Positions 63,870-64,000 of a stretch of DNA of 64,000 nt are shown here, one piece after another. A model generated the notes under the pieces. That model did no database searches. It was given only the letters and a program-made list of their open reading frames with translations, and was not told where the DNA came from. The DNA is from Flavicella marina. GTDB taxonomy: Bacteria > Bacteroidota > Bacteroidia > Flavobacteriales > Flavobacteriaceae. The stretch spans positions 186,001-250,000 of the forward strand of contig NZ_VYVA01000001.1 of NCBI RefSeq assembly GCF_009193215.1, written 5' to 3'. The position numbers and the translations under genes were made by a program. Numbering within the stretch: the first letter of the stretch is position 1; each line of letters begins with the position of its first letter.

Positions 63870-64000
63870 ATGAAAAACTCGTTGTTCTATTTATTTTTCT
63901 GGTTTACACTAGGCATGTTCTCACAGTCTAAAGAATCCCCTAAAAATGTTTCCAAGCTAAACACAGACCACTTTGTAGGCTGTGATTACAACATGGACTT
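63870..64000 (+). CDS. Start of a secreted protein, cut by window edge
   Basis: An open frame of 43 codons to the window end begins MKNSLFYLFFWFTLGMFSQS, a clear signal peptide with cleavage near FSQS, followed by a hydrophilic region containing FVGCDYNMD. Too little is present to name a family. Divergent from the molybdenum hydroxylase operon. Confidence 0.65.
   Translation, partial: MKNSLFYLFFWFTLGMFSQSKESPKNVSKLNTDHFVGCDYNMD

Overview
This window is chromosomal DNA from a marine, polysaccharide-degrading member of the Bacteroidota, most likely Flavobacteriaceae. Support: SusC/SusD pairs, promoters with the Bacteroidota -7 box TAnnTTTG, a gliding-motility GldF/GldG protein, a type IX secretion (T9SS) C-terminal sorting domain, many lipoprotein signals, AT-rich DNA, and enzymes for sulfated red-algal galactans. 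The genus cannot be fixed from sequence alone; the agarase plus lambda-carrageenase-like repertoire recalls Wenyingzhuangia or Zobellia-type bacteria (inference).

Layout. 1-2.2 kb: the str operon (rpsL-rpsG-fusA, minus; fusA runs off the left edge). 2.3-9.6 kb: a BamA/TamA-like barrel protein, then a susC-susD-lipoprotein operon with no enzymes beside it. 9.6-16 kb: rlmB, purC, phoH, a SAM hydroxide adenosyltransferase, and a fused gldF-gldG gene. 16-21 kb: pflB-pflA (anaerobic pyruvate cleavage; pflA lacks a normal start codon) and a DUF3360 transporter. 20.9-33.1 kb: a sulfated-galactan locus with three sulfatases of different subfamilies, a winged-helix/TPR regulator, a GH2 beta-galactosidase and a 940-residue beta-propeller enzyme resembling lambda-carrageenase (GH150). 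33.3-43.2 kb: a patatin/type Vd autotransporter, GH43, a methyltransferase, an outer-membrane protein, an SDR-MBL-AraC operon, and a lipoprotein that looks like a divergent GH12 enzyme. 43.3-55.4 kb: a long minus-strand run of GH2, GH88, a susD remnant, glmM, a discoidin-like protein, nagB-PIG-L, a sugar MFS transporter, an epimerase, a sugar 1-kinase and a nucleotidyltransferase, faced by a divergent LacI regulator with three tandem operators. 55.6-59.4 kb: lacI, a CBM9-like protein, a T9SS-secreted GH16 beta-agarase, and tRNA-Asp. 59.4-63.7 kb: a molybdenum hydroxylase operon. A new secreted protein starts at 63,870 and runs off the right edge.

How the parts fit. Extracellular or surface enzymes (agarase, GH150-like, sulfatases, GH2, GH43, GH88) would cut and desulfate algal or uronate-containing glycans. 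The 47-55 kb genes form a plausible amino-sugar salvage and activation route (uptake, 1-phosphorylation, nucleotide transfer, 4-epimerisation, deamination, GlcNAc-1-P/6-P interconversion). GH88-GH2 appears to be what is left of a locus whose SusC/SusD pair was deleted: a 37-codon SusD C-terminus survives directly upstream of GH88. The most interesting items are the GH12-like lipoprotein with an Asp in place of the expected nucleophile, the susD scar fused to a 22-bp G.U-rich hairpin, the triple LacI operator, the GldF-GldG fusion, the start-less pflA, and a SusCD-less carrageenan-type locus with an unusual regulator. No CRISPR array, insertion sequence, integrase or prophage gene was seen.
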